From: Bordetella parapertussis
Lineage (GTDB): Bacteria; Pseudomonadota; Gammaproteobacteria; Burkholderiales; SG8-39
Direction of reading: 5' to 3'
NCBI GenBank assembly: GCA_945862265.1
Contig: CAMAXP010000003.1
Coordinates: forward strand, 62,001-126,000
DNA length: 64,000 nt
How positions within the stretch are numbered: position 1 is the first letter of the stretch; every line of letters starts with the position of its first letter. The translations under genes were made by a program, and so were the position numbers. The notes under the pieces are model-generated. The model made no database searches and was not told the origin of the DNA. It worked only from the letters and a program-made list of their open reading frames with translations. Of the stretch, positions 26,306 to 35,114 are shown one piece after another.

Positions 26306-26319
26306 ACCAGGAGAGGACC

Positions 26320-27360
26320 ATGGCTGTCGATTCCGAAATGCTCGAGCTGTTCCGGGCCGAACTTGAACTTTGCAGGGTGCACGAGGGCGAAGTAGTCGCG
26401 GTCCTCACTGCGGGCAACGAATGGCCCGACTATGCGCAGGCCTTCATGCTGGCCGCGCAGGGGCTGGGCGCGACGGCCTTCCACGTCAACGTGCCGCGCA
26501 ACAAGCCCCGCGTCGCCGGCGTGCAGGGCCGCCACCCGCTGGCCGGGAACCAGGCCGCCATCGACACCCTGAAGCGCTGCGACATGGTCATCGACATGCT
26601 CGGCCTGCTGTTCTCGGCCGAGCAGGCCGAGATCCAGGCGGCGGGGGCGCGGATCCTTCGCGTGATGGAGCCCCTCCACATCCTGAAACAGATGTTCCCC
26701 ACCGAGGACCTGCGCAGGCGCGTGGAGTTCGCGCGCGAGCTGCTGATGAAAGGCAAGGTGATGCACATCACCTCCCCCGGCGGCACTGACGTCGTCTACA
26801 AGCTCTCGCAGTACCCGGTGATCTCGGAGTACGGCTACACCTACGAGCGCGGGCGCTGGGACCACTTCCCGTCCGGCTTCTCGTTCACACAGGGCAGCGA
26901 CGGCGAGGTCGACGGCACGGTCGTGCTGATGCCGGGCGACATCTTTGCCGCGTTCAAGCGCTATGTGCAGACCCCGGTGCGCCTGAAGATCGAGCGCGGC
27001 TATGTCGTGGACATCAGCGGCGACGGGATGGACGCCACGCTCATGCGCAGCTACATCGAGAGCTTCAACGACCCGCGCGGCTATGCGGTCTCGCACATCG
27101 GGTGGGGCCTGAACGAGCGCGCGAACTGGCACCACTTCGCGGCCAGCCAGCAGCTCTCCAGCGAGCACGTCATGAACGCGCTGTCGTTCTACGGCAATGT
27201 GCTGTTCTCGACCGGCCCGAACACCGAGCTCGGCGGCAAGAACGACACGCCCTGCCACATGGACCTGCCGATGCGTGGGTGCAGCCTCGTGCTCGACGGC
27301 GTGCAGATCCTCGACAAGGGCCGGGTGGTGCACCCGGAAATGTCCGTCCCCGGGCGCTAG
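26320..27360 (+). CDS. nicX: 2,5-dihydroxypyridine 5,6-dioxygenase
   Basis: A 346-residue extradiol-like ring-cleavage enzyme of the NicX type, related in fold to M29 aminopeptidases rather than to classical extradiol dioxygenases. It opens 2,5-dihydroxypyridine to N-formylmaleamate using Fe(II). The expected metal ligands are in place: His259 in SHIGWGL, His313 and Asp315 in CHMDLP. Other conserved blocks are SEYGYTYERGRWDHFPSGF and FSTGPNTELGGK. ATG has AGGAGAG upstream. It lies between nicD and the second Mo-hydroxylase genes. Its presence fixes 2,5-dihydroxypyridine as the intermediate on which the cluster converges. Confidence 0.92.
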   Translation: MAVDSEMLELFRAELELCRVHEGEVVAVLTAGNEWPDYAQAFMLAAQGLGATAFHVNVPRNKPRVAGVQGRHPLAGNQAAIDTLKRCDMVIDMLGLLFSAEQAEIQAAGARILRVMEPLHILKQMFPTEDLRRRVEFARELLMKGKVMHITSPGGTDVVYKLSQYPVISEYGYTYERGRWDHFPSGFSFTQGSDGEVDGTVVLMPGDIFAAFKRYVQTPVRLKIERGYVVDISGDGMDATLMRSYIESFNDPRGYAVSHIGWGLNERANWHHFAASQQLSSEHVMNALSFYGNVLFSTGPNTELGGKNDTPCHMDLPMRGCSLVLDGVQILDKGRVVHPEMSVPGR

Positions 27361-27382
27361 TGCACGCGAGTACCGGACCTCA

Positions 27383-28258
27383 ATGAAGCCCGCACGATTC
27401 AAGTACAGGCGGATCCACGACCTCGGCGAGGCGCTCCGGCTGCTGGAGGACGGCGGGGCCGATGCGCGCGCGCTGGCCGGCGGGCAGAGCCTCGTTCCGG
27501 CGATGAACCTCAGGCTGGCGCGGCCAACCCTGCTGGTCGACCTCAACCGCATTCCCGGGCTCCGGGGTCTCAGGGCGACCGAAGACGGGACCGTGATTGC
27601 CGGTGCGCTGACGCGGCACAGCGACTTCGAATTCAGCGACCTCGTCGCGCAACGCCTCCCGATCCTGCGCGCCGCTATGGCCGGTGTGGCACATCCCGCG
27701 ATCCGCAACCGCGGGACGATCGGGGGCAGCCTCGCCCATGCGGATCCCGCAGGCGACTGGCCCGCTTTGTGCGTGGCCTGCGATGCACAGTTGGTGCTGA
27801 ACTCGCGCCGTGGCGAACGCATCGTGCCCGCCACCGAATTCAGCCGGGGCTTTTTCTCCACCGCACTCAGCGATGCTGAGCTGATCACCGAAATCCGCTT
27901 TCCTGCCTGGCCGCGAAACCGTCACTGGGGACACCAGAAGATGGCACGGCGCCGCGGTGATTTCGCGATCGCCGGGGTCATCGCCGTGATCGACCTCGGC
28001 GACGGGGGACAGGTGTCCCGCGCCCGAATCGTGGTGTTCGGCGCTACGGATGCACCCCTCGTCGCGCACGAAGCTGGCGCGCTGGCCATGGGCCGCGTTC
28101 CCGCAGCGATCGATGCCAATGCGGTCGGCAAGGCCGCCGCCGTCGTCGCGCCTTTCCACTCCGACTTGCACGCGTCTGCGACCTACAAGCAGGAGCTCGT
28201 GCAAACATTAACCTGCCGCGCAATCGCGCAGGCGTTGGCCGGGAGCAACATGGCATGA
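27383..28258 (+). CDS. FAD-binding subunit of the second molybdenum hydroxylase (CoxM-like)
   Basis: A 291-residue FAD subunit. It has the pattern ALAGGQSLVPAMNLRLARP near residue 35, seen here as LAGGQSLVP, and the second FAD motif IRNRGTIGGSLAHADPAGDWP. It overlaps the 2Fe-2S gene by four bases. With the Fe-S subunit and the large subunit it forms a three-subunit hydroxylase separate from the leftward one; sequence differences in both FAD motifs show that the two sets are distant paralogues. The ribosome site is weak, so translation may depend on reading from nicX 22 bases upstream. Confidence 0.9.
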   Translation: MKPARFKYRRIHDLGEALRLLEDGGADARALAGGQSLVPAMNLRLARPTLLVDLNRIPGLRGLRATEDGTVIAGALTRHSDFEFSDLVAQRLPILRAAMAGVAHPAIRNRGTIGGSLAHADPAGDWPALCVACDAQLVLNSRRGERIVPATEFSRGFFSTALSDAELITEIRFPAWPRNRHWGHQKMARRRGDFAIAGVIAVIDLGDGGQVSRARIVVFGATDAPLVAHEAGALAMGRVPAAIDANAVGKAAAVVAPFHSDLHASATYKQELVQTLTCRAIAQALAGSNMA

Positions 28259-28728
28259 CCGACGACGCCGTCCCCATCCGCCTCACCGTCAACGGGCAGG
28301 CCGTGACCGCCACCGTCGAGCCGCGCATGGCGCTGGCGGACTTCCTGCGCGAACGCCTGCGCCTCACTGGCACCCATCTCGGCTGCGAGCATGGCGTGTG
28401 TGGCGCCTGCACCATCATGGTCGACGGCGAGGCCGTCCGGTCATGCCTGATGTTCGCGGTTCAGGCGGACGGGGCGACCGTGACCACGATTGAAGGCGTG
28501 GCAAGCGAACAGTCGCTGACGCCCCTCCAGGAAGCGTTCCGGCGCCACCACGCACTGCAATGCGGGTTCTGCACGCCTGGCATGGTCATTTCGGCCATGG
28601 CACTCCTCGAACGCTGCCCACACCCGACACCCGACCAAGTCAGGGACGCGCTTTCGGGAAACCTCTGCCGGTGCACCGGCTACATCCCCATCGTCGAGGC
28701 GGTCATCGCCGCCTCCCGTCAACCCTAG
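28255..28728 (+). CDS. 2Fe-2S subunit of the second molybdenum hydroxylase (CoxS-like)
   Basis: A 157-residue protein with two [2Fe-2S] clusters: CEHGVCGACTIMVDG plus RSCLMF for the first, and QCGFCTPGM plus GNLCRCTGY for the second. It starts at an ATGA overlap with the FAD-subunit gene. It transfers electrons from the molybdenum centre to FAD. The gene for the catalytic subunit does not follow directly: a Bug receptor gene is inserted between them, which is unusual for this enzyme family. Confidence 0.92.
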   Translation: MTDDAVPIRLTVNGQAVTATVEPRMALADFLRERLRLTGTHLGCEHGVCGACTIMVDGEAVRSCLMFAVQADGATVTTIEGVASEQSLTPLQEAFRRHHALQCGFCTPGMVISAMALLERCPHPTPDQVRDALSGNLCRCTGYIPIVEAVIAASRQP

Positions 28729-28740
28729 AAGGACATCCCA

Positions 28741-29724
28741 ATGCTGATCCCGGTACGACGCCTTGTTGCCCACCTGCTCGCCACCCTCATGATGCTCCCG
28801 GCGATCGCACAGGGGCAGGACCCGGCCGCCGACTATCCCAACAAGCCGGTGAAATTCCTCACGGCCTTCCCGCCCGGCGGGGGCACCGACCTGCTTGCGC
28901 GCCTGCTGGCGACCCAGCTGACGCGAACGATGGGCCACTCTTTCGTCGTCGAAAGCCGCCCGGGCGCGAGTGGGGTGATCGCAACGCAGGCCGTGCTCAG
29001 CGCCGCACCGGACGGCTACACGATCCTGGTCGGCGGCAGCGGCCCGATGGTGTTCAACCCGATCGCCTTCCCCGAACTACCGTATGACGCCAATGACCTG
29101 GTGCCCGTCACCATCATCGGCTCGTATCCGCTCGTCATCGCCGCCAAGAGCGCGCTGCCGGTGAAGACGATCGCCGACATGATCAAGGTGGCAAAGGAGA
29201 AGCAGGGCAACATGACCTACGGCTCGCCGGGAGCCACCTTCCAGGTACCAATGGAACACCTGAACAAGCTGGCCGGCATCCGAATGACCATGGTGCCGTT
29301 CAAGGGTGGCGGCCCGGCGGTGCAGGCGGTAATGGCCGGGGACATCGACCTGTTCATTTCCGACCTGGCCAGTGTGGCGAGCATGCAGAAGTCGGGCAAG
29401 GGGCAGCTGCTTGCGGTCACCACGGCCCGGCGAAACCCCCTGTTGCCTGATGTACCAACCGTTGCCGAATCAGGCATTTCCGGGTTCGAGGCGAGCGCCT
29501 TCGCCGCGCTCGGCGCACACCGGAAGGTGCCCCCTTCCATCATCCGCAAGCTGCAGCAGGAAGTGGCGAAGGTGCTGGCGCTGCCAGAGATGCGCGACAG
29601 ATTTGCACAAATCGGCATCGACCCGGGCGGGATGTCGCCGGAAGACACGGCAGCGCGGATCAAGCGCGAAATCGATCTATATCGCCCGATTGCGCAGGGG
29701 GCCGGGGTACGGGTCGGGCAGTGA
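28741..29724 (+). CDS. Bug/TctC-family receptor inserted between hydroxylase subunit genes
   Basis: A 327-residue Bug receptor with signal peptide ending AIAQGQ, then YPNKPVKFLTAFPPGGG, VVESRPGASG, APDGYTILV and MVPFKGGGPAVQ. AAGGACATCCC precedes the ATG. Its stop overlaps the GTG start of the large-subunit gene by four bases, so it is locked into translation of the enzyme operon. The placement strongly suggests that its ligand is the substrate of this hydroxylase, presumably a pyridine carboxylate. Confidence 0.9.
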   Translation: MLIPVRRLVAHLLATLMMLPAIAQGQDPAADYPNKPVKFLTAFPPGGGTDLLARLLATQLTRTMGHSFVVESRPGASGVIATQAVLSAAPDGYTILVGGSGPMVFNPIAFPELPYDANDLVPVTIIGSYPLVIAAKSALPVKTIADMIKVAKEKQGNMTYGSPGATFQVPMEHLNKLAGIRMTMVPFKGGGPAVQAVMAGDIDLFISDLASVASMQKSGKGQLLAVTTARRNPLLPDVPTVAESGISGFEASAFAALGAHRKVPPSIIRKLQQEVAKVLALPEMRDRFAQIGIDPGGMSPEDTAARIKREIDLYRPIAQGAGVRVGQ

Positions 29725-32084
29725 GCGACAAAGAGGCACCCGCCGGCCGCTCGCTTGTCGGTCGCTCGCTCGAGCGGCGCGAGGACGCGCGTTTCCTGTC
29801 CGGGCACGGGTGCTTCGTCGACGACATCCAGCGCCCCGGCATGCTGCATGCCGCCGTGGTCCGCAGCCCGTTGGCATCCGCACGCATCAAGTCGATCAAC
29901 GTCTCGGCCGCGCTGGCCCTGCCGGGCATGGTGGCTGTCTACTGCCACAGGGACATCGATACGGGCGTCAAACCGATCCCCCTCGGGGCCTTCACCCCTT
30001 TGCCGGGGTTTGCGCGCTTCCTGCAGACGCCGATCGCCCATGACCGGGTGGTGTTCGTGGGAGAACCGGTTGCGCTCGTTGTCGCCGAAGATCGCTACAT
30101 CGCGGAAGACGCGCTCGAACTGGTGGAGGTCGACTACGAGCCGCTGGAGGCCGTTGTCGACGTCCACGCCTCACGCGAAGGAAAGGTCCTGGTCCACCCG
30201 GCGCAGGGCACCAACGTCGCGACAAACTACAGCGTCTCCCGCGGGAAAGCGGACGAGGCATTTGCGCAGGCCGCCTACACCCGCAAGGAAACGCTGAAGG
30301 TCCACCGCCACAGCGCCGTGCCGCTAGAAACGCGGGGTCTGGTGGCGGAGTGGGATGCCGCCGCCTCGATGCTCAGGGTCTGGGGTGCGACGAAGCTCCT
30401 TTTTCGCAACCGGGAAATCCTCTCCGGCATGCTCGGCCTGCCGGAAGCGCAGGTCGAACTCATCGAGGTCGATGTCGGGGGCAGCTTTGGCGTGCGCGGC
30501 GAGTTCTATCCCGAGGACTTCCTCGTCCCCTACGCCGCACGCAGGCTCGGCCGGCCGGTCAAATGGGTCGAGGACCGGCGCGAGCACTTCATGGCCAGCA
30601 ACCACTCGCGCGAGATGGAGTGCACGCTCGAGATCGCAGTCGATGCAGACGGGATCATCCTCGCGCTCCGCGGCGCGCTGATGATCGACATGGGCGCCTA
30701 TGTCCGGCCCAACGGAGGCGTCGGCCCCGGCAAGGTATCCCAGTTCATGTGCGGCCCCTACCGGATCGAGCACGCCGCCTTCGATGTCACCGCGCTGATC
30801 ACGAACAAGACCCCGGTCGGCTCCTATCGCGGTCCCGGCCGCTACGAATCGAGCTTCTTCCGCGAACGCATGGTCGACCTGGCGGCAGCGGACCTCGGGA
30901 TCGACCCGGCCGAGTTCCGCATGCGCAACCTCATCAGGCCGGAGCAAATGCCCTGGCATGCGGGCTCGCTCGTCCCTGGCGCACCACCGACGGTCTACGA
31001 TACCGGCGACTACCCGGCGGTATTGGCGGAGGCGCTGCAGGCCTTCGATTACGGCGGGCTCGCCCCGCTGCGTGGCAAAGACAAGGACGGCCGGCTGCAC
31101 GGGGTCGGGATCGGGTGTTTCGTGGAATCGACAGGCGGTGGTCCGGGTGAAACAGCCCGGATCCGCGTTTCCGGCTCAGGGCAAGTTCATCTCTATATCG
31201 GGTCCTCTTCCGCCGGGCAGGGCCACGAAACCGTGCTCGCCCAGATCCTCGCCGACGAACTGGACACCACGGCCGATGCGATCACAGTTTTCCACGGCAC
31301 CACTTCGTACGTGACAAAGGGCTGGGGCACTTACCACAGCCGCTCGGTCGTGATGGGCGGCAGCGCTATCCTGCTTGCCGCAAAGAAGTTGCGCGATCAG
31401 ATCCTCGCGGTACAGGCGCACAAACGGCGGTGCGCCGTCGACGACCTGGCATGGGGGCAGGACGGGACGGTCCGGAGCAGGGACGGAACGTTCGCAGTGA
31501 CGCTCGCGGACCTCGCGAAGGATGCCGCTGCCGACCCCGCGCTGCAGGAGGCTCTGGAGGCTTCCGCCACCTATACGAGCAGCGAGCTAACCTACACCTT
31601 CGGAACGCAGATTGCGCACGTTGCGGTCGACCCGGCGACAGCCGTAGTAGAAGTGGTGCGCTTCCTCACCGTCGAGGACGTGGGTCGCATGATCAACCCC
31701 GCCGTGGTCCATGGCCAGACGATCGGCGCCTCGGTCCAGGGCCTGGGATCGACCTTCCTTGACCACTTCGTCTACGACGAGTCCGGGCAGTTGCTGACGG
31801 GCAGCTTCGCGGACTACCTGTTGGCGACCAGCACGGACTTCCCCCGCGTCGAGGCCCTCTCGCTTGAACGTTCGAAGGCCTTGTCGAACCCGCTGGGCGC
31901 AAAAGGAGCCGGAGAAGGCGGGATCGCTGCGACAGGGGCCGCGCTCGCGAACGCCGTCGAGGACGCGCTCCGCTCGATCGGTGTCAGAGTGCTCGCCCTG
32001 CCGCTGTCCCCGGACAATATTGCGGCACTGCTCCGTGCAGCCCGGGCCTGTAAGCCGCCAGCGCCCGCGGTGGCGGACGATTGA
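29721..32084 (+). CDS. Molybdopterin-binding large subunit of the second hydroxylase
   Basis: A 787-residue catalytic subunit of the xanthine oxidase family. It opens with RSLERREDARFLSGHG, the usual CoxL-like N-terminus. It has the molybdopterin motif GGSFGVRGEFYPED, the segment GSYRGPGRYESSFFRE, and a C-terminal GAKGAGEGG with the catalytic Glu. The CO dehydrogenase loop AYxCSFR is absent. The start is GTG, overlapping the Bug stop. It closes the rightward operon. With the leftward enzyme it gives the cluster two independent ring hydroxylases; candidate reactions are nicotinate to 6-hydroxynicotinate and 3-hydroxypyridine to 2,5-dihydroxypyridine, neither provable from sequence. Confidence 0.9.
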   Translation: MSDKEAPAGRSLVGRSLERREDARFLSGHGCFVDDIQRPGMLHAAVVRSPLASARIKSINVSAALALPGMVAVYCHRDIDTGVKPIPLGAFTPLPGFARFLQTPIAHDRVVFVGEPVALVVAEDRYIAEDALELVEVDYEPLEAVVDVHASREGKVLVHPAQGTNVATNYSVSRGKADEAFAQAAYTRKETLKVHRHSAVPLETRGLVAEWDAAASMLRVWGATKLLFRNREILSGMLGLPEAQVELIEVDVGGSFGVRGEFYPEDFLVPYAARRLGRPVKWVEDRREHFMASNHSREMECTLEIAVDADGIILALRGALMIDMGAYVRPNGGVGPGKVSQFMCGPYRIEHAAFDVTALITNKTPVGSYRGPGRYESSFFRERMVDLAAADLGIDPAEFRMRNLIRPEQMPWHAGSLVPGAPPTVYDTGDYPAVLAEALQAFDYGGLAPLRGKDKDGRLHGVGIGCFVESTGGGPGETARIRVSGSGQVHLYIGSSSAGQGHETVLAQILADELDTTADAITVFHGTTSYVTKGWGTYHSRSVVMGGSAILLAAKKLRDQILAVQAHKRRCAVDDLAWGQDGTVRSRDGTFAVTLADLAKDAAADPALQEALEASATYTSSELTYTFGTQIAHVAVDPATAVVEVVRFLTVEDVGRMINPAVVHGQTIGASVQGLGSTFLDHFVYDESGQLLTGSFADYLLATSTDFPRVEALSLERSKALSNPLGAKGAGEGGIAATGAALANAVEDALRSIGVRVLALPLSPDNIAALLRAARACKPPAPAVADD

Positions 32085-32189
32085 AATAAAATACCACCGC
32101 ATTCCCGGAACTTCATCTGGAATAAACTGCCCGGCAAAAGCGTTACTACCAAGGGTCCGACTCGATCCCATCCGCCTCAGGAGATGCTC

Positions 32190-32381
32190 GTGCGCAGAGA
32201 AGACTTGCTTGGCGATTTCCCCAGCCCCCTGGACGATCCGCCCTTCAACAGCCTCGTGCCCGAGGCGGGCCTCGACCGGCGCGGCTTCAACGCAGACTAC
32301 CGCCCGAGCTCCCGCAAGAACGAATCGGAGGACGCCTGGAAGCGCGCGTTCGCCTGGTTCAAGAAGCACGGCGTCGCCTGA
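32190..32381 (+). pseudogene. Internally deleted dienelactone hydrolase copy (63-residue remnant)
   Basis: The frame joins the two ends of a dienelactone hydrolase like the intact gene downstream. The N-terminal part, NSLVPEAGLDRRGF, matches KSLVPEVKVTRRSF; directly after it comes ADYRPSSRKNESEDAWKR and AWFKKHGVA, matching the last 30 residues of the intact protein. About 240 residues, including the Tat hydrophobic segment and all catalytic residues, are gone, yet the frame is kept. GTG at 32190 has AGGAG six bases upstream; an ATG at 32184 is too close to it. The codons differ enough from the intact gene that the duplication must be old. It may be a non-functional relic or a retained mini-protein. 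Confidence 0.8.
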
Positions 32382-32440
32382 TCGGCGCAGTGCCCAACCC
32401 CGCAGTAACCACCCCATAACCACGAGAGGGAGTACCGCAC

Positions 32441-33349
32441 GTGCAGAACAACCAAGCCGCCCACCTGCTCGAAGACCCGCACTTCAAGAGCCTGGTCCCG
32501 GAAGTCAAAGTCACCCGTCGCAGCTTCATCACCGGCAGCGTCGCCGCAGGGCTCGCCAGCGGGTTCGCGCTAAGCGCGGGCCCGGCGGTCGCCCAAACCG
32601 CGATCAGCACCTCGGCCGACGGCCTCAGGGCCGAGGACATCAAGATCGCCGTCGAAGGCGGGCAGATGCCCGCTTACGCAGCGATGCCTGAAAAGCCCGG
32701 CAAGCGCCCGGTCGTGATCGTAGTGCCGGAGATCTTCGGCATGCACCGCTACCAGCAGGACATCTGCCGGCGCCTCGCCAAACTCGGCTATTTCGCAGTC
32801 ACGCTCGACCCGTACTTCCGCAAGGGCGACCTGGCGAAGATGACCGACATCAAGCAGGTGCTGCCGATCGCCAACGCGCTGGAAGACAAGACGACGCTCG
32901 CCGACCTCGACGCGCTGGTCGCGTGGATCGAGAAGCAGCCGAATGCCAACGCAAAGAAGATCGGGATCACCGGCATGTGCCGCGGCGGGCGCACAGTGTG
33001 GATGTACACGGCGCACAGCAAGAAGATCAAGGCGGGCGTGTCCTGGTACGGCGGCCTGAACCCCATGCCGCCGGCCATGCCGCAGACCCCGCTGGACATC
33101 GCCGACCAGCTGAACGCGCCGGTGCTGGGCCTGTACGGTGGCGACGATACGGGCATCCCGGTGGTGATGGTCGAGCGCATGCGCGCCGCGTTGCTCGCCT
33201 TCGGCAAGGAAAAAGAGTCGATGATCCACGTGTACGACGGCATGCCGCACGCCTTCCACGCGGACTACCGGCCGAGCTACCGCAAGGATGCGGCCGAGGA
33301 CGGCTGGAAGCGCATGCTGGCCTGGTTCAAGAAGCACGGCGTGGCATGA
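32441..33349 (+). CDS. Exported dienelactone hydrolase family protein (Tat signal)
   Basis: A 302-residue alpha/beta hydrolase. The N-terminus has a twin-arginine pattern (VTRRSFITGS) and a hydrophobic segment ending AVAQ, so periplasmic export through Tat is likely. The family triad is visible: nucleophile Cys in GMCRGGR, Asp in YGGDDTG and His in DGMPHAFH; the partner Glu is in VVPEIFG. Dienelactone hydrolases open lactones such as 4-carboxymethylenebutenolide, but exported Tat forms have varied, mostly unknown substrates. The start is GTG with GAGAGGGAG upstream. A shortened paralogue lies immediately before it, and a bidirectional terminator follows. Confidence 0.88.
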   Translation: MQNNQAAHLLEDPHFKSLVPEVKVTRRSFITGSVAAGLASGFALSAGPAVAQTAISTSADGLRAEDIKIAVEGGQMPAYAAMPEKPGKRPVVIVVPEIFGMHRYQQDICRRLAKLGYFAVTLDPYFRKGDLAKMTDIKQVLPIANALEDKTTLADLDALVAWIEKQPNANAKKIGITGMCRGGRTVWMYTAHSKKIKAGVSWYGGLNPMPPAMPQTPLDIADQLNAPVLGLYGGDDTGIPVVMVERMRAALLAFGKEKESMIHVYDGMPHAFHADYRPSYRKDAAEDGWKRMLAWFKKHGVA

Positions 33350-33396
33350 GGGAAGGGGGGAGTGTCCCCCTCAGACCCCCCAGACGAAATGAAAAG

Positions 33397-33419
33397 AAAA
33401 GGCGCCCCAGGCGCCTTTT
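33397..33419. terminator. Bidirectional Rho-independent terminator
   Basis: AAAAGGCGCC and GGCGCCTTTT form a perfect 10-bp stem around a CCA loop. The A and T runs serve as U-tracts on both strands. It lies between the dienelactone hydrolase and the convergent histidine phosphatase and should stop transcription from both sides. Confidence 0.88.
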
Positions 33420-33425
33420 CTGCTT

Positions 33426-33992
33426 TCAGGGGGTGGAAAAGCGGCCGACCAGCGCGACCGATGTGCCGGAGGGGGCCAGCACGAACACCTCTCCCTCGGC
33501 CGGGTACGCTCCCGCCAGCGCGGTCATGTTCACCTGATGCGTAACGAGGACGAGGACCTCGCCGCGCTTCAATGCGGCAATCCGCGCGCGTACTGCGGCA
33601 CTTTGCACCGGCTCGGTGCTCCGCCCGTCAAAGAAGGAGTTCAGCGCCGACTCCTCGATGTTGCGGCCGAACGCTTCGCGCGCGGTGTCGATGCAGCGGC
33701 ACCATTGCGAACTCAGCACGGCCGTCGGTGCGATGCCACGGGCTGCGAAAGCCGCACCGAGGCGCTTTGCCTGCGCGCGCCCCTCAGCCGACAAGTTGCG
33801 CTGCGTGGTGCAGTCGCCAATGCGGAAATTCGGCGGGTCGCCCACGCCGGGCTCGGTGCGCGCATGGCGGATCATCACCGCTACGCCGCCCTGGGCGATG
33901 CGCTTCCACGCAGCGTCGTCAGCAGACGAATCGGCCCGTACCGTGCCGGCCCAAAAGAAAAAGGCCAGCAGCACCAGGCTGCCGGCCTTCAC
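33426..33992 (-). CDS. Exported histidine phosphatase family protein
   Basis: A 188-residue protein of the phosphoglycerate-mutase-like superfamily. The catalytic motif is MIRHARTEPG, the second conserved Arg is in SSQWCRCIDTAREAFG, and the late His is in LVTHQVNMTAL. A hydrophobic N-terminus ending TVRADS suggests a signal peptide and periplasmic location. The start is GTG at 33992. It follows a Bug gene by 19 bases on the same strand. Members of this group often dephosphorylate small phosphoesters; the true substrate is unknown. Confidence 0.82.
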   Translation of the reverse strand: MKAGSLVLLAFFFWAGTVRADSSADDAAWKRIAQGGVAVMIRHARTEPGVGDPPNFRIGDCTTQRNLSAEGRAQAKRLGAAFAARGIAPTAVLSSQWCRCIDTAREAFGRNIEESALNSFFDGRSTEPVQSAAVRARIAALKRGEVLVLVTHQVNMTALAGAYPAEGEVFVLAPSGTSVALVGRFSTP

Positions 33993-34011
33993 CGGGAAAA
34001 TGCGCCGCGAC

Positions 34012-34983
34012 TCAGTCAGCGTACACGCCCGCTTTCTTGATGAGGGGTGTCCACTTGTCGATTTCCGCCTTGAGGTGCGTGCGAAGCCCGGCAGGCGTGG
34101 CCTTGTCCTGTGCGATCGGGTCGGTGCCCAGGTCGTTGAACCGGGTCTTCACGGTCGGGTCGCGCAGCGCCTCCTGCAGGCCCGAGACCAGCTTGTCGAC
34201 CACCGCCTTGGGCGTGCCCTTCGGCGCATACATGCCGTGCCAGACCGCAACCTCGAAGCCCTTGAGGCCCTGCTCGTCGAGCGTGGGGATGTCCTTGAGC
34301 GAGGCTACGCGGGTCTTGGTGGTGACGCCGTACGCATGGATCTTGCCGCTCTTGATCTGCGAGGTGGTGTTGGTGGTCTGGTCGCACATGAAGTCCACCT
34401 GGCCGCCGAGCAGGTCATTCATCGCAGGACCGGTGCCCTTGTACGGCACGGTCGTGAGGTCCGTCTCGATCGCGCTCATGAACAGCATGCCGCAGAGGTG
34501 CGAGGCCGAGCCGATGCCGGCGTTGGCATAGGTGACCTTCGCCTTGTTGGCCTTCACGTAGGCGAGCAGTTCCTTCATGTCCTTGGCCGGGAAGCCTGGG
34601 CGCGCGACCAGCGTCATCGGCACGTCGGCGATCAGGCCGATCGGCTCGAAACTGTCGATGGAGTTGAAGCGCAGCGTCCGGTACAGCGCGGGCGCCGTCG
34701 ACATGCCGATATGGTGCAGAAGTACCGTATAGCCGTCCGGGTTCGCCTTGGCGACATACTCTGCGGCGATCGTGCCGCCCGCACCAGGTTTGTTCTCGAC
34801 CACCACGGTCTGGCCCATCGGCTTGGTCATCGCCTGTGCCATCACGCGGGCCACCGTGTCGGTGGGACCGCCGGCCGCGAACGGCACGAGGATGGTGATG
34901 GGCTTGGTCGGGTACTGCGCGTGCGCGAATGATGCGGCCAGCAGACCTGCTGCGGCGAGGCCGCGGGTGAGTTTCCTGAACAT
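34012..34983 (-). CDS. Bug/TctC-family periplasmic solute receptor
   Basis: A 323-residue Bug receptor with signal peptide ending SFAHAQ, then YPTKPITILVPFAAGG, VVVENKPGAGG, NPDGYTVLL and TTVPYKGTGPAM. A strong GAGGAGA ribosome site precedes the ATG. The only co-oriented partner is the histidine phosphatase gene downstream, and no catabolic enzyme adjoins it. It may serve genes elsewhere in the genome. Confidence 0.9.
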   Translation of the reverse strand: MFRKLTRGLAAAGLLAASFAHAQYPTKPITILVPFAAGGPTDTVARVMAQAMTKPMGQTVVVENKPGAGGTIAAEYVAKANPDGYTVLLHHIGMSTAPALYRTLRFNSIDSFEPIGLIADVPMTLVARPGFPAKDMKELLAYVKANKAKVTYANAGIGSASHLCGMLFMSAIETDLTTVPYKGTGPAMNDLLGGQVDFMCDQTTNTTSQIKSGKIHAYGVTTKTRVASLKDIPTLDEQGLKGFEVAVWHGMYAPKGTPKAVVDKLVSGLQEALRDPTVKTRFNDLGTDPIAQDKATPAGLRTHLKAEIDKWTPLIKKAGVYAD

Positions 34984-35114
34984 TTGAGTCTCCTCGGATT
35001 ACTGCATGGCAATAACTGTTGGCCGCTATTGTCCCCTGATTTTTGTGCTTTTCTGTACCGCCTTGATAAAGTATGCCCTGACTACCCCGTACACCTCAAC
35101 TGCCGGAGAAGCTG

